A stretch of 64,000 nucleotides of DNA from CAVSRC01 sp963750065 (GTDB lineage Bacteria > Pseudomonadota > Alphaproteobacteria > Rhizobiales > Kaistiaceae): contig CAVVPK010000019.1 of NCBI GenBank assembly GCA_963750065.1, positions 372,001 through 436,000 on the forward strand, in the 5' to 3' direction. The translations under genes and the position numbers were made by a program. How positions within the stretch are numbered: position 1 is the first letter of the stretch; the number at the start of each line of letters is the position of its first letter. The notes under the pieces are model-generated. The model saw nothing but the letters and a program-made list of their open reading frames with translations, had not been told where the DNA came from and did not search any database. Positions 8,221-16,927 of the stretch are shown in pieces.

Positions 8221-8824
8221 GGTTCACGGACTCCGGCTTGGTCGCTTTGCCGCCGTCGTCCCGGTCGAGCGCAATCAATGTTTCAAGAGTCTTGGCGAGC
8301 ACGGAGAGCGTGCGCGCGTCCTTCTCGTCGGTGGTGGCGTTGGGCCTTGCCGCCCGCGCCTCCAGGTCGCCGGCCTGGCGATCGAACACGCGGTAGAGCC
8401 GGCCAATCATATGGACGCGCCGCGCGTCCGCCTTGGCCGCGTCGCTCCGAACCGGCCGTCTGCCGGTGAAGCCGGAGCGCACAGGCGCACCCGGCGGCCG
8501 TGTCCAGTCTTCGGCCAGCTTCCAGCTCGAGATCAGGTTCGGTCGCACATCGAGGCGCTTCGCGATCTGGTATTGCGAGAGCAGCGTGCCTTCCACGTGC
8601 CGCCGCGCTTCCGCCTTGAGCGCGGCCATCTCCCGAAGGCTCAACACGCGCCGTCCGCTCCCGTCGAAGGTGCTGATCGGCCGCGCGAAGCCGGCAGTGC
8701 CGTCCGCCTCAATTACTGTCGGCCCGGGCGGTGACGTCTCGATCGGTGGCAGCAACGGCATCGCCGGCGGCCCGGCGCTGCCGTTCGGCCGCGCGGCTTC
8801 AGTGTCCACAAGGGTCATGGGCAT
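8141..8824 (-). CDS. GTA terminase small subunit-like protein (g1-like)
   Basis: The position and content fit RcGTA g1, the TerS-like first gene: immediately upstream of and overlapping terL, with a central helix-turn-helix (SQYQIAKRLDVRPNLISSWK). The product is 227 residues from the ATG at 8824, or 225 from the ATG at 8818. The frame is open much further upstream (to 8974), but a good promoter and a terminator hairpin occupy that part, so the true start must be at or near 8824. Expected role: DNA recognition for packaging together with TerL. It is the first gene after the leader and terminator described separately. Confidence 0.8.
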   Translation of the reverse strand: MPMTLVDTEAARPNGSAGPPAMPLLPPIETSPPGPTVIEADGTAGFARPISTFDGSGRRVLSLREMAALKAEARRHVEGTLLSQYQIAKRLDVRPNLISSWKLAEDWTRPPGAPVRSGFTGRRPVRSDAAKADARRVHMIGRLYRVFDRQAGDLEARAARPNATTDEKDARTLSVLAKTLETLIALDRDDGGKATKPESVNRGDYRAELARHLSRWAEEGEEPEPTS

Positions 8825-8829
8825 CGCCT

Positions 8830-8868
8830 GAAAAAGAAGAACCCCCGCGGCGGGGCAGCAGCGGGGGT
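8830..8868 (-). terminator. Intrinsic terminator in the leader of the GTA operon
   Basis: On the minus strand an 8-bp GC-only stem apart from its terminal A-T pair (ACCCCCGC / GCGGGGGT, arms 8861-8868 and 8841-8848) with a 12-base loop is followed directly by TCTTCTTTTT. It lies between the promoter (8964-8992) and the terS start at 8824. Transcription of the GTA cluster would have to read through it, so it may be the gate used by an anti-terminator. Confidence 0.7.
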
Positions 8869-8963
8869 CCAGGTCTGGTCGCAGATGCCCGGAGGTCTCA
8901 TGGGCTTGGGGGGCGCGGCGGGGGGAGGAAAATCCGATCGCCCACTTCTGCGACGTTAGCTGG

Positions 8964-8992
8964 ACCATACACAAGCAGCGTCACGCTGTCAA
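8964..8992 (-). promoter_or_regulatory. Promoter of the GTA operon
   Basis: On the minus strand a consensus -35 TTGACA (8987-8992) is spaced 17 bases from TATGGT (8964-8969). The predicted transcript has a leader of about 130 bases before terS, containing the terminator. A near-palindromic site abuts the -35. Confidence 0.75.
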
Positions 8993-9010
8993 GAAAATAT
9001 TCCTAGGAAT
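8993..9010. promoter_or_regulatory. Palindromic site next to the GTA promoter -35
   Basis: Contains the 12-mer gaaaatattcct (8993-9004), overlapping a perfect 12-base palindrome attcctaggaat (8999-9010). The same 12-mer occurs upstream of the DnaA-like HTH gene at 28961-28972. It is a candidate binding site for the GTA activator. Confidence 0.6.
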
Positions 9011-9235
9011 TTTAGCCTGTTTCTTCATCCTCTGTTCATCTCATGAAGGCCCGCATTCCGTCCAAAGCCGCCCATTCCTCCGCTATCCTCCGGCAAGGCG
9101 GAGCGGGCCGCTGCGGTCGCCGCTCGGTCACCAGAGCGGCCTGAGTAGATTCCGAACCTCGCCTTGACGGCTTCGTCTCAGCTACGGTGCACATTGAGGC
9201 ACTATTCAGATTGATATGTCATGGAGGTACGCACG

Positions 9236-9589
9236 ATGAGTCTTGCTCCCTATCCCGAAGTCACCAAGGCAATCACGAAGCAGGCCAACGTTCTGGGCAC
9301 TGAAATCCCCGAGACCATGAAGAGCTTCTGGGCACTGGTCGAGGCCGCCGATGCCGACGGTGTACTCGGCAAGAAGACCAAGGAACTCATCGCGATGGGC
9401 ATCGCGATCGCGCTGCGCTGTGACGGCTGCATCGGCTTTCACACCAGCACCTTGGTGAAGCTGGGCGTCACGCGCAAGGAATACGAGGAAATGCTCGGCG
9501 TGGCGATCTACATGGGCGGCGGGCCGGCGCTGATGTATGCCGCCCAAGCCATGGATGCCTGGGAGCAGTTCGGTGGCGCCAAGAACTGA
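9236..9589 (+). CDS. Carboxymuconolactone decarboxylase/AhpD-like protein
   Basis: A 117-residue protein of the CMD/AhpD alkylhydroperoxidase-like family. The signature CDGCIGFH with both redox cysteines and the following His lies in the middle, and the ends match single-domain CMD proteins (N-terminal MKSFWALVEAAD, C-terminal GGGPALMYAAQAMDAWEQ). I start at 9236 because GGAGGT at 9223-9228 is correctly spaced; the ATG at 9221 contains the Shine-Dalgarno itself. Likely role: thiol-dependent peroxide reduction; partner unknown. Divergent from the GTA operon. Confidence 0.9.
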   Translation: MSLAPYPEVTKAITKQANVLGTEIPETMKSFWALVEAADADGVLGKKTKELIAMGIAIALRCDGCIGFHTSTLVKLGVTRKEYEEMLGVAIYMGGGPALMYAAQAMDAWEQFGGAKN

Positions 9590-9890
9590 ACCCGTCCTTC
9601 AGAAGCCGCGTTACGCGGCTCGGACATATGACGAGGGGACACCGAAGGCTGCCTTTGTTGCCCTGCCGAAGTGCCCGGACGATCGGTCCTGTCCCTGCTT
9701 CGATCCGGGATAATCAACGTGCCGCTGCCAGTAGCCAGCGAAATCGACTGACGGCTTCCGCTTCATCCCCGGCGTCGCATCCCTCCCCGCCCTCCGCTGC
9801 GACACCCTATCCGCGTCGGGGCGCCGCCTTCCCGCGCGTGGCCTTGATGAGCGCCTCGCGCCCGAGGCCGCCAAACCAGGAGAGCAAGCC
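9590..9890. other. Intergenic, nothing recognised
   Basis: About 300 bases between the CMD gene and the DUF2202 gene. Open frames here have the composition of antisense or random GC-rich DNA and lack a ribosome binding site. I see no RNA gene or clear terminator. Confidence 0.5.
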
Positions 9891-10406
9891 ATGACCCTAA
9901 CTACCTCCGTCAGGAAGCCGGCGGCCGCTGCGGCCTTCGCCGCCGCCCTCGCCCTCACTATCTTCGCCCCGTCCGCCTTCGCGGCAACGCCCATCAGCGA
10001 CGGGGCCCGCACGGCGCTGGCCGCCGGACTCGAGGACGAATATCGCGCCGAGGCATTCTATGCCGCGGTGATGGACAAGTTCGGCGCAGTGCGTCCGTTC
10101 TCCAACATCATTCGGGCGGAGCGCATTCACGCCGCGATGCTGACCGATGTCATGACGACCTACGGCATCACGCCCGAGGCCAACCCCTACCTTGGTTCGG
10201 CCGAGATTGCGGCGTCGGTGCCGGCGACGATCGGCGCGGCCTGCGCCATGGGGGTCACGGCGGAAATCGACAACAAGAACCTCTATGACATCAAGCTGAT
10301 CCCGGCGGCGGCGGACTATCCGGACATTCGCGTGGTGTTCGAAAACCTGCGCGATGCCTCGCAGAACAATCATCTGCCGGCCTTCCAACGCTGCGCCACG
10401 CACTAA
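9891..10406 (+). CDS. DUF2202 ferritin-like exported protein
   Basis: A 171-residue protein with a signal peptide (basic start, long Ala-rich hydrophobic core, cleavage near AFA-ATP at about residue 32). The mature part is a DUF2202 ferritin-like four-helix bundle: LEDEYRAEAFY, then IIRAERIHAAML with the ExxH pair, then later helices containing DNKNLYD. Such proteins can bind a di-iron or other metal centre in the periplasm; the actual role is not known. GGAGAG lies 7 bases upstream of the ATG. Confidence 0.8.
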   Translation: MTLTTSVRKPAAAAAFAAALALTIFAPSAFAATPISDGARTALAAGLEDEYRAEAFYAAVMDKFGAVRPFSNIIRAERIHAAMLTDVMTTYGITPEANPYLGSAEIAASVPATIGAACAMGVTAEIDNKNLYDIKLIPAAADYPDIRVVFENLRDASQNNHLPAFQRCATH

Positions 10407-10547
10407 CGCATAATTGTGCGGGAGGGGTCACAAGGTTAACGCTTTGTAAACGCCCGCCCCCGCCCCGCGTTAACGTTACATTCAGCTTGATCGAGCGTGA
10501 ACGCGCCCCTGCGCTATATCTAAGAAAGAATAAATCGCAGGCGTCGC

Positions 10548-10712
10548 ATGACCGTTCTACTGACCTTCGCGACAGCACTTGCAGCCGGTTGGGTGATCGA
10601 CCGGCTCGCCTTCAATGGCGACCTGACCGGTATGATCAGGGACGAGGTGTCGCTTGCCTGGTCGCGCCGCAAGCAGCCGCCCAAGGCGCGGCGCACCATC
10701 CGCCGCAGCTAA
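10548..10712 (+). CDS. Small hypothetical protein, 54 aa
   Basis: A short frame starting MTVLLTFATALAAGWVIDRL, with one possible membrane helix, and ending in a strongly basic tail (RRKQPPKARRTIRRS). The upstream region has AAGAAAG at 10 or more bases. It does not match a family I know. The hydrophobic start and basic end make it plausible as a small membrane protein, but the evidence is weak. Confidence 0.4.
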   Translation: MTVLLTFATALAAGWVIDRLAFNGDLTGMIRDEVSLAWSRRKQPPKARRTIRRS

Positions 10713-10731
10713 CCGCTCAGCGCAACAATCG

Positions 10732-13700
10732 CTATTCCGCCGGTACCGTCGGCGGCCTGCGCACCAACAGGTCGCGCAGCCGCCGCCCGGCGGCGTTTGC
10801 CGCTTTGCTGACGTCTTCCATGGTGAGATAGATCACCGGCGTGATGAACAGGGTCAGCGCCTGCGACACGATCAGGCCGCCGACGACCGCCACGCCCAGC
10901 GGTTGGCGCAGTTCCGAGCTGGCGCCGACGGCGAGCGCGATCGGCAGCGCCCCCATGATGGTCGCCATCGTCGTCATCATGATCGGACGGAAGCGGATCA
11001 GGCAGGCGGTGCGGATTGCCTCGTAGGGCGTCGCGCCGGCGCGCTGACGGGCGAGCGCGAAATCGATCATCATGATCGCGTTCTTCTTGACGATGCCGAT
11101 CAGCATCAGCATGCCGATGATGGCGATCACATCGACGTTGAAGTTGAAGATGCGCAGGGTAATGAGCGCGCCCGCGGCGGCGGCCGGCAGCCCGGTCAAT
11201 ATGGTCAGCGGGTGGATGAAGCTCTCGTAGAGGATGCCGAGCACGATGTAGATCGTCAGCACCGCGGCAAGCAGCAGCAGCCCTTCGTTGGCGGCCGCCT
11301 GCTGGAACACCTGCGCGGTGCCGGCGAAGCTGGTGGTGATCGTCGGCGGCAGGGCGAGCTGCTGGCGGAGGACCGCGATCTGGTCCGTCGCCTGGCCGAG
11401 AGATTCGCCGTCGGGCAGGTTGAAGGAGATGGTCACCGCCGGCAGTTGCCCGATCTGGTTGACCGACAGCGGCCCGGCAAGGCGTTCGACCTTGGCGAAG
11501 GACGAGATGGGCACCAGCGCGCCGCTCGCTGAACGGATCTTCAGCGCGTTCAGCATGTCCGGAGTCCACGGCAGCGACGGGTTGTATTCCACGATGACTT
11601 CGTAGGTGTCGCCGGTCTTGAAGATGGTCGTGGCCTGGTTGCTGCCGAACCCGGCGTAGAGCGAATTGCGCAACTCGGCGCTGGTGATGCCGAGCATCGA
11701 CGCGCGCGCCCGGTCGACGACCAGCACCGCCTGCGGCGCGTTGTCCTGCACGTCGCTGTTGACGTCGGCGAAATGCGCATCGCCCTTCATGGCATCTTCG
11801 ATCTTGGCGGCCCATGAGAGCAGCGCGGTGCGGTCGATGCCCTGGACGACGAACTGATAGGTGCTGTTCGACGACACGCCGCCGAGGCGCAGGTCCTGCA
11901 CCGGCGTGACGAAGCTCGATATGCCGGCGATGCGGCCGAGCGAGCGGCGCAGATCGCTGAGGATCGCGGGCAGTGCCGGGCGCTGGCTCTTGGGCTTCAG
12001 CTCGACGAACATGTGACCGGAATTGGAGGTTGAGGCGCCGAACCCGCCGCCGGTCACCGAGGCGACATGCGCCACGTAGGGCTTGGCCAGCAGCGCCTTT
12101 GCGACCTTGTTCTGCAGGGCGAGCATGTCCTTGAACGAGATGTTCTCGCGCGCCTGGGTGGAGACCGAGAGCTGCCCGATGTCCTCCGTCGGCAGAAAGC
12201 CCTTGGGCGCCGTCTGGAAGAGCCAGATGGTCGCCGCAACCGTTGCGAAGAAGATGAGCAGCACCACCGGCCTGAAGCGCAGGGCCAGGTCGAGCAACCA
12301 TCTGTAAACACTCAGGAATCTCGTCTCGCGCGCGGCATCATGGCCGGATGAAGCACCGGCCCGGCGCGGCGACAGGCGCGCGGCGAGCATCGGCGTCAGC
12401 GTCAGCGACACCAGCGACGAGGCGATGATCGAGATAGTCACCACCATCGCGAATTCGTTGAAGATGCGTCCGACGACGCCACCCATCAGCAGAATGGGCA
12501 GGAACACTGCGACCAGCGAGGCGGTGATCGAGACAATGGTGAAGCCGACCTCGCGACTGCCGGCGAGCGCCGCTTCGAAGGGCGGCGTGCCCTCCTCGAT
12601 GTGGCGGACGATGTTCTCCAGCATCACGATGGCGTCGTCGACCACGAGGCCGACCGCCAGCGTCAGGCCGAGCAGCGAGATGTTGTCGATCGAGAAGCCG
12701 AGCAGGTACATGACCGCCAGCGTGGCGATCAACGAGATCGGCACGGCGAGAACCGGGATGATGGTGATGGTCAGCCGGCGCAGGAACAGCAGGATGACCA
12801 GCGCAACCAGCACGATGGTGATGGCCAGCGTCATCTCCACGTCGGTCACCGCCTGGGTGATCGAGGTCGCCCGGTCGTTGAGCACGTTGAGGCTGCCCGA
12901 GGCGCCGAGATCGCTGTCGAACTTGGGCAGCATCGCTCTCACCTGATCGACCACCGAGACGGTGTTGGCGGCCGGTTCGCGGAAGACGGCCAGCACCAGA
13001 GAGGGCGTGCCGTCATAGGTGCTGAGCGTCTGGGTATTGGCGACCGAATCGACGACATTGGCGACGTCGCCGAGCCGCACCGGCTTGCCGTTCGGCGTGG
13101 CGATGACGATCTGGCGGAACTCCTTGGCCGTTGTCATCGACGTGTCGGGCTGGATGGCAAGCTCCTGGTTCGCCCCGGCGAGCGTGCCGGCCGGCGCGAT
13201 CGAATTGGCGGCGCTGACCGCCGACGTCACCTGGTCGATGCCGATGCCGAGGGCGGCGAGCGCATAGGGGTTGACCTCGGCGCGCACCGCGAACTTCTGG
13301 GCGCCGAAGACTTGCACTTCGCCAACTCCGGCAAGCTGCGAGAGCGCCGGCGAGACCACTTGCTCTGCGAAATCGTCGAGTTGGGGCAAGGTCATCGTCT
13401 TCGACTGCAGCGCCAGGAGCACGATGGGCGCGTCCGCCGGGTTGACCTTGCGGTAGCTCGGCGTCGTCATGTTCGCCGGCAGCTGGCGCAGCGTCCGCGC
13501 GATGGCTGCCTGGACGTCGGCCGCGGCCTGGTCGATGTTGCGGCTGAGATCGAACTGGATGACGACCTGCGTCGACCCCTGCACACTGCGGGCGCTGATC
13601 GTCTGGACCGACGGAATCGTTGTGAACTGCTTGATCAGCGGCGTAGCGACCGAGTTCGCCATCGTGTCGGGCGACGCACCCGGCAGGCTCGCCGAAACGG

Positions 13701-13836
13701 TGATGACCGGGAAGTTTACGTTGGGCAGCGCCGCCACCGGCAGGAACTGGTACGAGAACAGGCCGGCGCCGACCAGCGCGATCGCCAGCAGGATCGTCGC
13801 GACGGGGCGGCGGATGAAGGGGGCGGAGATATTCAT
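10732..13836 (-). CDS. RND efflux transporter, HAE1 family (MdtB/MdtC/AcrB-like)
   Basis: A 1034-residue inner-membrane pump, full family length. The start MNISAPFIRRPVATILL is typical of MdtBC-like members. The proton-relay helix 4 reads LAVGLVVDDAIVMLENIVRH, with the Asp-Asp pair near residue 405. Two large periplasmic loops and 12 helices are expected. It expels drugs or other hydrophobic compounds using the proton gradient, together with the adaptor encoded 14 bases upstream. No outer membrane channel or regulator gene is adjacent. Confidence 0.95.
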   Translation of the reverse strand: MNISAPFIRRPVATILLAIALVGAGLFSYQFLPVAALPNVNFPVITVSASLPGASPDTMANSVATPLIKQFTTIPSVQTISARSVQGSTQVVIQFDLSRNIDQAAADVQAAIARTLRQLPANMTTPSYRKVNPADAPIVLLALQSKTMTLPQLDDFAEQVVSPALSQLAGVGEVQVFGAQKFAVRAEVNPYALAALGIGIDQVTSAVSAANSIAPAGTLAGANQELAIQPDTSMTTAKEFRQIVIATPNGKPVRLGDVANVVDSVANTQTLSTYDGTPSLVLAVFREPAANTVSVVDQVRAMLPKFDSDLGASGSLNVLNDRATSITQAVTDVEMTLAITIVLVALVILLFLRRLTITIIPVLAVPISLIATLAVMYLLGFSIDNISLLGLTLAVGLVVDDAIVMLENIVRHIEEGTPPFEAALAGSREVGFTIVSITASLVAVFLPILLMGGVVGRIFNEFAMVVTISIIASSLVSLTLTPMLAARLSPRRAGASSGHDAARETRFLSVYRWLLDLALRFRPVVLLIFFATVAATIWLFQTAPKGFLPTEDIGQLSVSTQARENISFKDMLALQNKVAKALLAKPYVAHVASVTGGGFGASTSNSGHMFVELKPKSQRPALPAILSDLRRSLGRIAGISSFVTPVQDLRLGGVSSNSTYQFVVQGIDRTALLSWAAKIEDAMKGDAHFADVNSDVQDNAPQAVLVVDRARASMLGITSAELRNSLYAGFGSNQATTIFKTGDTYEVIVEYNPSLPWTPDMLNALKIRSASGALVPISSFAKVERLAGPLSVNQIGQLPAVTISFNLPDGESLGQATDQIAVLRQQLALPPTITTSFAGTAQVFQQAAANEGLLLLAAVLTIYIVLGILYESFIHPLTILTGLPAAAAGALITLRIFNFNVDVIAIIGMLMLIGIVKKNAIMMIDFALARQRAGATPYEAIRTACLIRFRPIMMTTMATIMGALPIALAVGASSELRQPLGVAVVGGLIVSQALTLFITPVIYLTMEDVSKAANAAGRRLRDLLVRRPPTVPAE

Positions 13837-13850
13837 GGCTGGAGCATTCG

Positions 13851-15083
13851 TCAGTCGACTGCGGTCGGCTTCTTGCCTGCCGCGGATCGCGTCCCGCTGC
13901 CCGGCACGATGACGGGTGAGCCTTCGGCGAGGTGCAGCTGGCCTTCGACGACCACCTGGTCGCCCGGCTTCACACCGGAGGTGATGACCGTGGAATCGCC
14001 AGACCCCTCGCCCACCGTCACCGTCTGCTCGGCGACCGTCGCGTTCGGCTTGACGAGAAACACGAAGGCGCGGCTGCCGTTAAGCTGCACCGCGATCGTC
14101 GGCACCACTGTCGCGTTGGCAATCGTGCTGAGCTGAGCCTTGACCTGAACGTACTCGCCCGGCCACAGTACTTCGTCCGCATTGGTCACCTTCGCCTTGG
14201 CAGTAACGGTGCCCGACGACTGGTCGAACGCGGAATCGATGAAGTCGAGCGTGCCGTCGGCCAGCGACTTGCCGGTGTCGGCGTCGATCACCGAGACGGC
14301 AGCCGGCTGCTTGGCCTTGAGCGCCGTGCGGAAGGCGCCAAGGTCCGGCTGCGGTACCTGGAACGACACATAGACCGGCGCCATCTGGGTGATGGTCAGT
14401 AGCGGCGTCGAGTCGCTGGCGTGGACCAGGGCTCCGGCGGAGTCGTTGACCTGCCCGACGCGGCCGGCAATCGGTGCGGTGATCGTGGTGTAGCCGAGCT
14501 GCACCTCGTCGACCTGTAACTGCGCCTTGTCGCTGGCGACGCTTCCTTCCGCGACGCCGACCGCCGCCTGTTGCTGGCCGGCCTGTTGCGCCGTGGCGTC
14601 GCCGTGCGAAAGCAGCGTCTGGACGCGCGTGAGGTCGGCCTGGGCCTGGGTCAATGTGGCCTGATCCTTGGCGACCGCCGCCTGGTCCTTGGCGATCGCC
14701 GCCCGGATCGTCCGGTCGTCCAGCCGGAAGAGCACATCGCCGGCCTTGACCGTCTGTCCCTCGCTGACGTCGACGTTCAGAATGACGCCGTCGATGCGCG
14801 GGCGTACCGCAACCGATGCGACCGGTTCGACGGTGCCGACAAAGCTTGCGGTGACGGGGACATTCTCGCTTTGCGCGGTGGCGGTGACGACCGCGATCGG
14901 CGGGCGATGCGGAGCACCGGCGCCGCCGCGTGCCGCCCCGGCGGCCGGGATGGTGCCACCGATTGCGTGCTGCGCACCGTTGGTCGGCGGGGCTTCAGGC
15001 GCTGCCCGCAGGCGCGGATAGACGAAGAAGCCCGCGACAAGCAGGACGAGAAGGCCAACCCACACCAGGCGCTTGGAGCTCAT
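13851..15083 (-). CDS. RND efflux periplasmic adaptor (MFP/HlyD family)
   Basis: A 410-residue adaptor that links the RND pump to an outer membrane channel. An N-terminal anchor helix (KRLVWVGLLVLLVAGFFVYP) is followed by the barrel-sandwich part (VRPRIDGVILNVDVSEGQTVKAGDVLFRLDD), an alpha hairpin rich in Ala, Gln and Lys, the second lipoyl half (YTTITAPIAGRVGQVNDSAGALV), and a beta-barrel. I start at 15083, where the anchor helix begins; the frame is open to 15191 but that extension does not look like protein. First gene of the two-gene pump operon. Confidence 0.92.
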   Translation of the reverse strand: MSSKRLVWVGLLVLLVAGFFVYPRLRAAPEAPPTNGAQHAIGGTIPAAGAARGGAGAPHRPPIAVVTATAQSENVPVTASFVGTVEPVASVAVRPRIDGVILNVDVSEGQTVKAGDVLFRLDDRTIRAAIAKDQAAVAKDQATLTQAQADLTRVQTLLSHGDATAQQAGQQQAAVGVAEGSVASDKAQLQVDEVQLGYTTITAPIAGRVGQVNDSAGALVHASDSTPLLTITQMAPVYVSFQVPQPDLGAFRTALKAKQPAAVSVIDADTGKSLADGTLDFIDSAFDQSSGTVTAKAKVTNADEVLWPGEYVQVKAQLSTIANATVVPTIAVQLNGSRAFVFLVKPNATVAEQTVTVGEGSGDSTVITSGVKPGDQVVVEGQLHLAEGSPVIVPGSGTRSAAGKKPTAVD

Positions 15084-15448
15084 GACGGTCACCGTGGTCC
15101 ATCTTGGGACAATCGCCCTTCGCTCCGCCTCCCTGGTCGGGGTCCAGACAAGGGACACCGGCGTGGAACCGTGAGGGGCCGTCGCAATCAACGGATCATC
15201 GGCGGCAATCCGGCGGCTAAATTGGGGCGTTGCCGGATTAAATTACCGTCATGATTCCCGGCGATGGAACCATGCGACGAACGAGACGTTCCCCGGTCCC
15301 GGGCGTTCACCGAAGACCGCAGCCATGCCCGCGATTCCTGAAGCAGTGCCGATAGCACCGCCAAGCTTGCAGATCGCCATCGGCCGCCGGTCCGCCGCAA
15401 TAGAGATGGCGCAACCCACCCTCCGCACCCAACCGCGCGCGGCGCCGC
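15084..15448. other. Intergenic between efflux operon and ycgN-like gene
   Basis: About 365 bases. Overlapping open frames exist on both strands, but none has a convincing start or composition. It should hold the promoter of the efflux operon; I cannot pick one out. Confidence 0.4.
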
Positions 15449-15991
15449 TCAATAGAACCCGATCTTGCGCTTCCGCGGCGGCTTGCGCTCGCTGACCTCG
15501 ATGCCGTCGGCGGGGTCCTCGGCCGGCCATTCGACCACGTGGTCCTCGAAATCATCGATCGACTTGCCAATCTCGCTCTGGGTGCGTCCGCGAACCGATA
15601 TGCCGGCCTGATGAACGGTCTCGGGATCGCCTGAGACCAGCGGATGCCACCAGTAGAGGTCGCGCCCTTCGGCGACCAGCCGGTAGCCGCAGGTCGGCGG
15701 TAGCCAGTTCAATTCACGCACGCTCTTCGGCGTCAGCGCGATGCAGCCCGGGATCTTTTCGTGGCGGTGCTTGTAGTCCGTGCAGCGGCAGGTCTCGCCG
15801 TCGAGCAGCTCGCAGGCAAGGTCCGTCCATTCGATCGCGCCGGTGTCCTCGTATTCGAGCTTGTTGAGGCAGCAGCGGCCGCAGCCGTCGCAGAGCGATT
15901 CCCACTCGCTCCTGGTCAGCTCTTCCAGCGTCTTGCCGCGCCAGAAGGGGCTATCTGGTGCGCGCTGTTTCCGTCCGCTGCTCATCGGCAC
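15449..15991 (-). CDS. YcgN/UPF0260 family cysteine cluster protein
   Basis: A 180-residue protein with the cysteine clusters of the YcgN (UPF0260, zinc- or iron-binding) family: CDGCGRCCLNKLEYEDTG, then CRCTDYKHRHEKIPGC, then PPTCGYRL, and the conserved WHPLVSGDPETVH. The function is unknown; a metal-bound fold is expected. Starts near MPMSSGRKQ, with a few ATG options within six bases. A single gene. Confidence 0.9.
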   Translation of the reverse strand: MPMSSGRKQRAPDSPFWRGKTLEELTRSEWESLCDGCGRCCLNKLEYEDTGAIEWTDLACELLDGETCRCTDYKHRHEKIPGCIALTPKSVRELNWLPPTCGYRLVAEGRDLYWWHPLVSGDPETVHQAGISVRGRTQSEIGKSIDDFEDHVVEWPAEDPADGIEVSERKPPRKRKIGFY

Positions 15992-16019
15992 TCGCCTTTC
16001 CTCGCCCGAACCTTATGCC

Positions 16020-16210
16020 ACATCCGACGCAAGACGGTGCTCCGGGCAGGTTTGCACTTTTGTCCACGGCATTTTTTCGTGAGAAATCTGATCATTTCTT
16101 GAGGCTATAAGTCTCTTTCTGATTTCTTCTTTACGTTCTTTTTCTTCATTTGCCAGATATCGTTTTCCTTTTGCATAACACATATATCGTTATTTTCGAC
16201 GTTGAGCGCC
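16020..16210. other. AT-rich upstream region of the ABC importer operon
   Basis: About 190 bases markedly richer in A and T than the surroundings, with long runs of T (tttttcgtg, ctttttcttc). It lies between the divergent ycgN-like gene and the importer operon and probably holds promoters, but I cannot assign a -35/-10 pair with confidence. Confidence 0.4.
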
Positions 16211-16273
16211 ATCGGTTATTTTCTTGTCACCGTTGCATCGCCGCGCCATATCGGCGATCTTGCCTCGCATCCC

Positions 16274-16927
16274 ATGGACACACTCCATTACATCATTGCC
16301 AACTGGCACCTGATCCTTACGCGCACTGGTGAGCACCTCTCCATAGTCGGCGTGGCGGTGGGCCTGGCCATCCTCACCGGCGTGCCCATCGGCATCGCCA
16401 TCACCCAGAACCGGCGCGCCGCCAACGCCGTGCTCTACATTGCCTCGATCGTCATCACGATTCCCTCGATCGCGCTCTTCGGCCTGATGATCCCGGTGCT
16501 GTCGCTGATCGGCCACGGCATCGGCTATCTGCCGGCGGTGATCGCGGTGCTGCTCTATTCGCAGCTGCCCATCATCCGCAACACCTACACGGCCATCCAC
16601 AACGTCGAGCCGGCACTGCGCGAGGCCGCGCGCGGCATGGGGCTGACCCGCCTGCAGCGCCTGCGCGAGGTTGAGATCCCGATCGCCGTGCCGGTCATCA
16701 TGTCCGGAGTCAGGGTCGCCGTCGTGATGAATATCGGGGTGACCGCCATCGCCGCCTATATCGGCGCCGGCGGCCTCGGTGCGTTCATATCCCGCGGCAT
16801 CAGCCAGACCGATCCGCGCCAGCTGATCACCGGGGCGCTGGCGGTCAGCGTGCTCGCGGTCGTCGCCGATCTCGCCCTGCTCGGCCTGCAGCGGCTCATC
16901 ACATCACCGGGGTTGAGACAGGCATGA
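16274..16927 (+). CDS. ABC permease, glycine betaine/choline type (OpuBB/YehY-like)
   Basis: A membrane subunit of an osmoprotectant importer, 217 residues from the ATG at 16274, the usual length of OpuBB-type permeases. It shows the EAA loop EAARGMGLTRLQRLREVEIP that docks on the ATPase, and several hydrophobic helices. A TTG at 16202 would lengthen it by 24 residues that do not look membrane-like. Its stop overlaps the ATPase start by four bases (ATGA). With the next three genes it forms one operon. Confidence 0.92.
   Translation: MDTLHYIIANWHLILTRTGEHLSIVGVAVGLAILTGVPIGIAITQNRRAANAVLYIASIVITIPSIALFGLMIPVLSLIGHGIGYLPAVIAVLLYSQLPIIRNTYTAIHNVEPALREAARGMGLTRLQRLREVEIPIAVPVIMSGVRVAVVMNIGVTAIAAYIGAGGLGAFISRGISQTDPRQLITGALAVSVLAVVADLALLGLQRLITSPGLRQA

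Noticed and set aside
8825..8974. Extended terS start at 8974
   Set aside because: The region contains the -10 box and the terminator hairpin, so translation from there is impossible for transcripts from the observed promoter.
8815..8990. A Trp- or Phe-type amino-acid attenuator before terS
   Set aside because: The leader has only single Trp codons and no run of regulatory codons before the hairpin. The four Phe codons fall within the T run, after the hairpin, so they cannot act as the sensor.
9628..9894. An 88-residue protein before the DUF2202 gene
   Set aside because: Composition is Ser/Pro/Arg-rich without pattern, and there is no ribosome binding site.
15249..15530. Minus-strand frames between the efflux operon and the YcgN-like gene
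   Set aside because: They overlap the end of the YcgN-like gene in another frame and lack a usable start.
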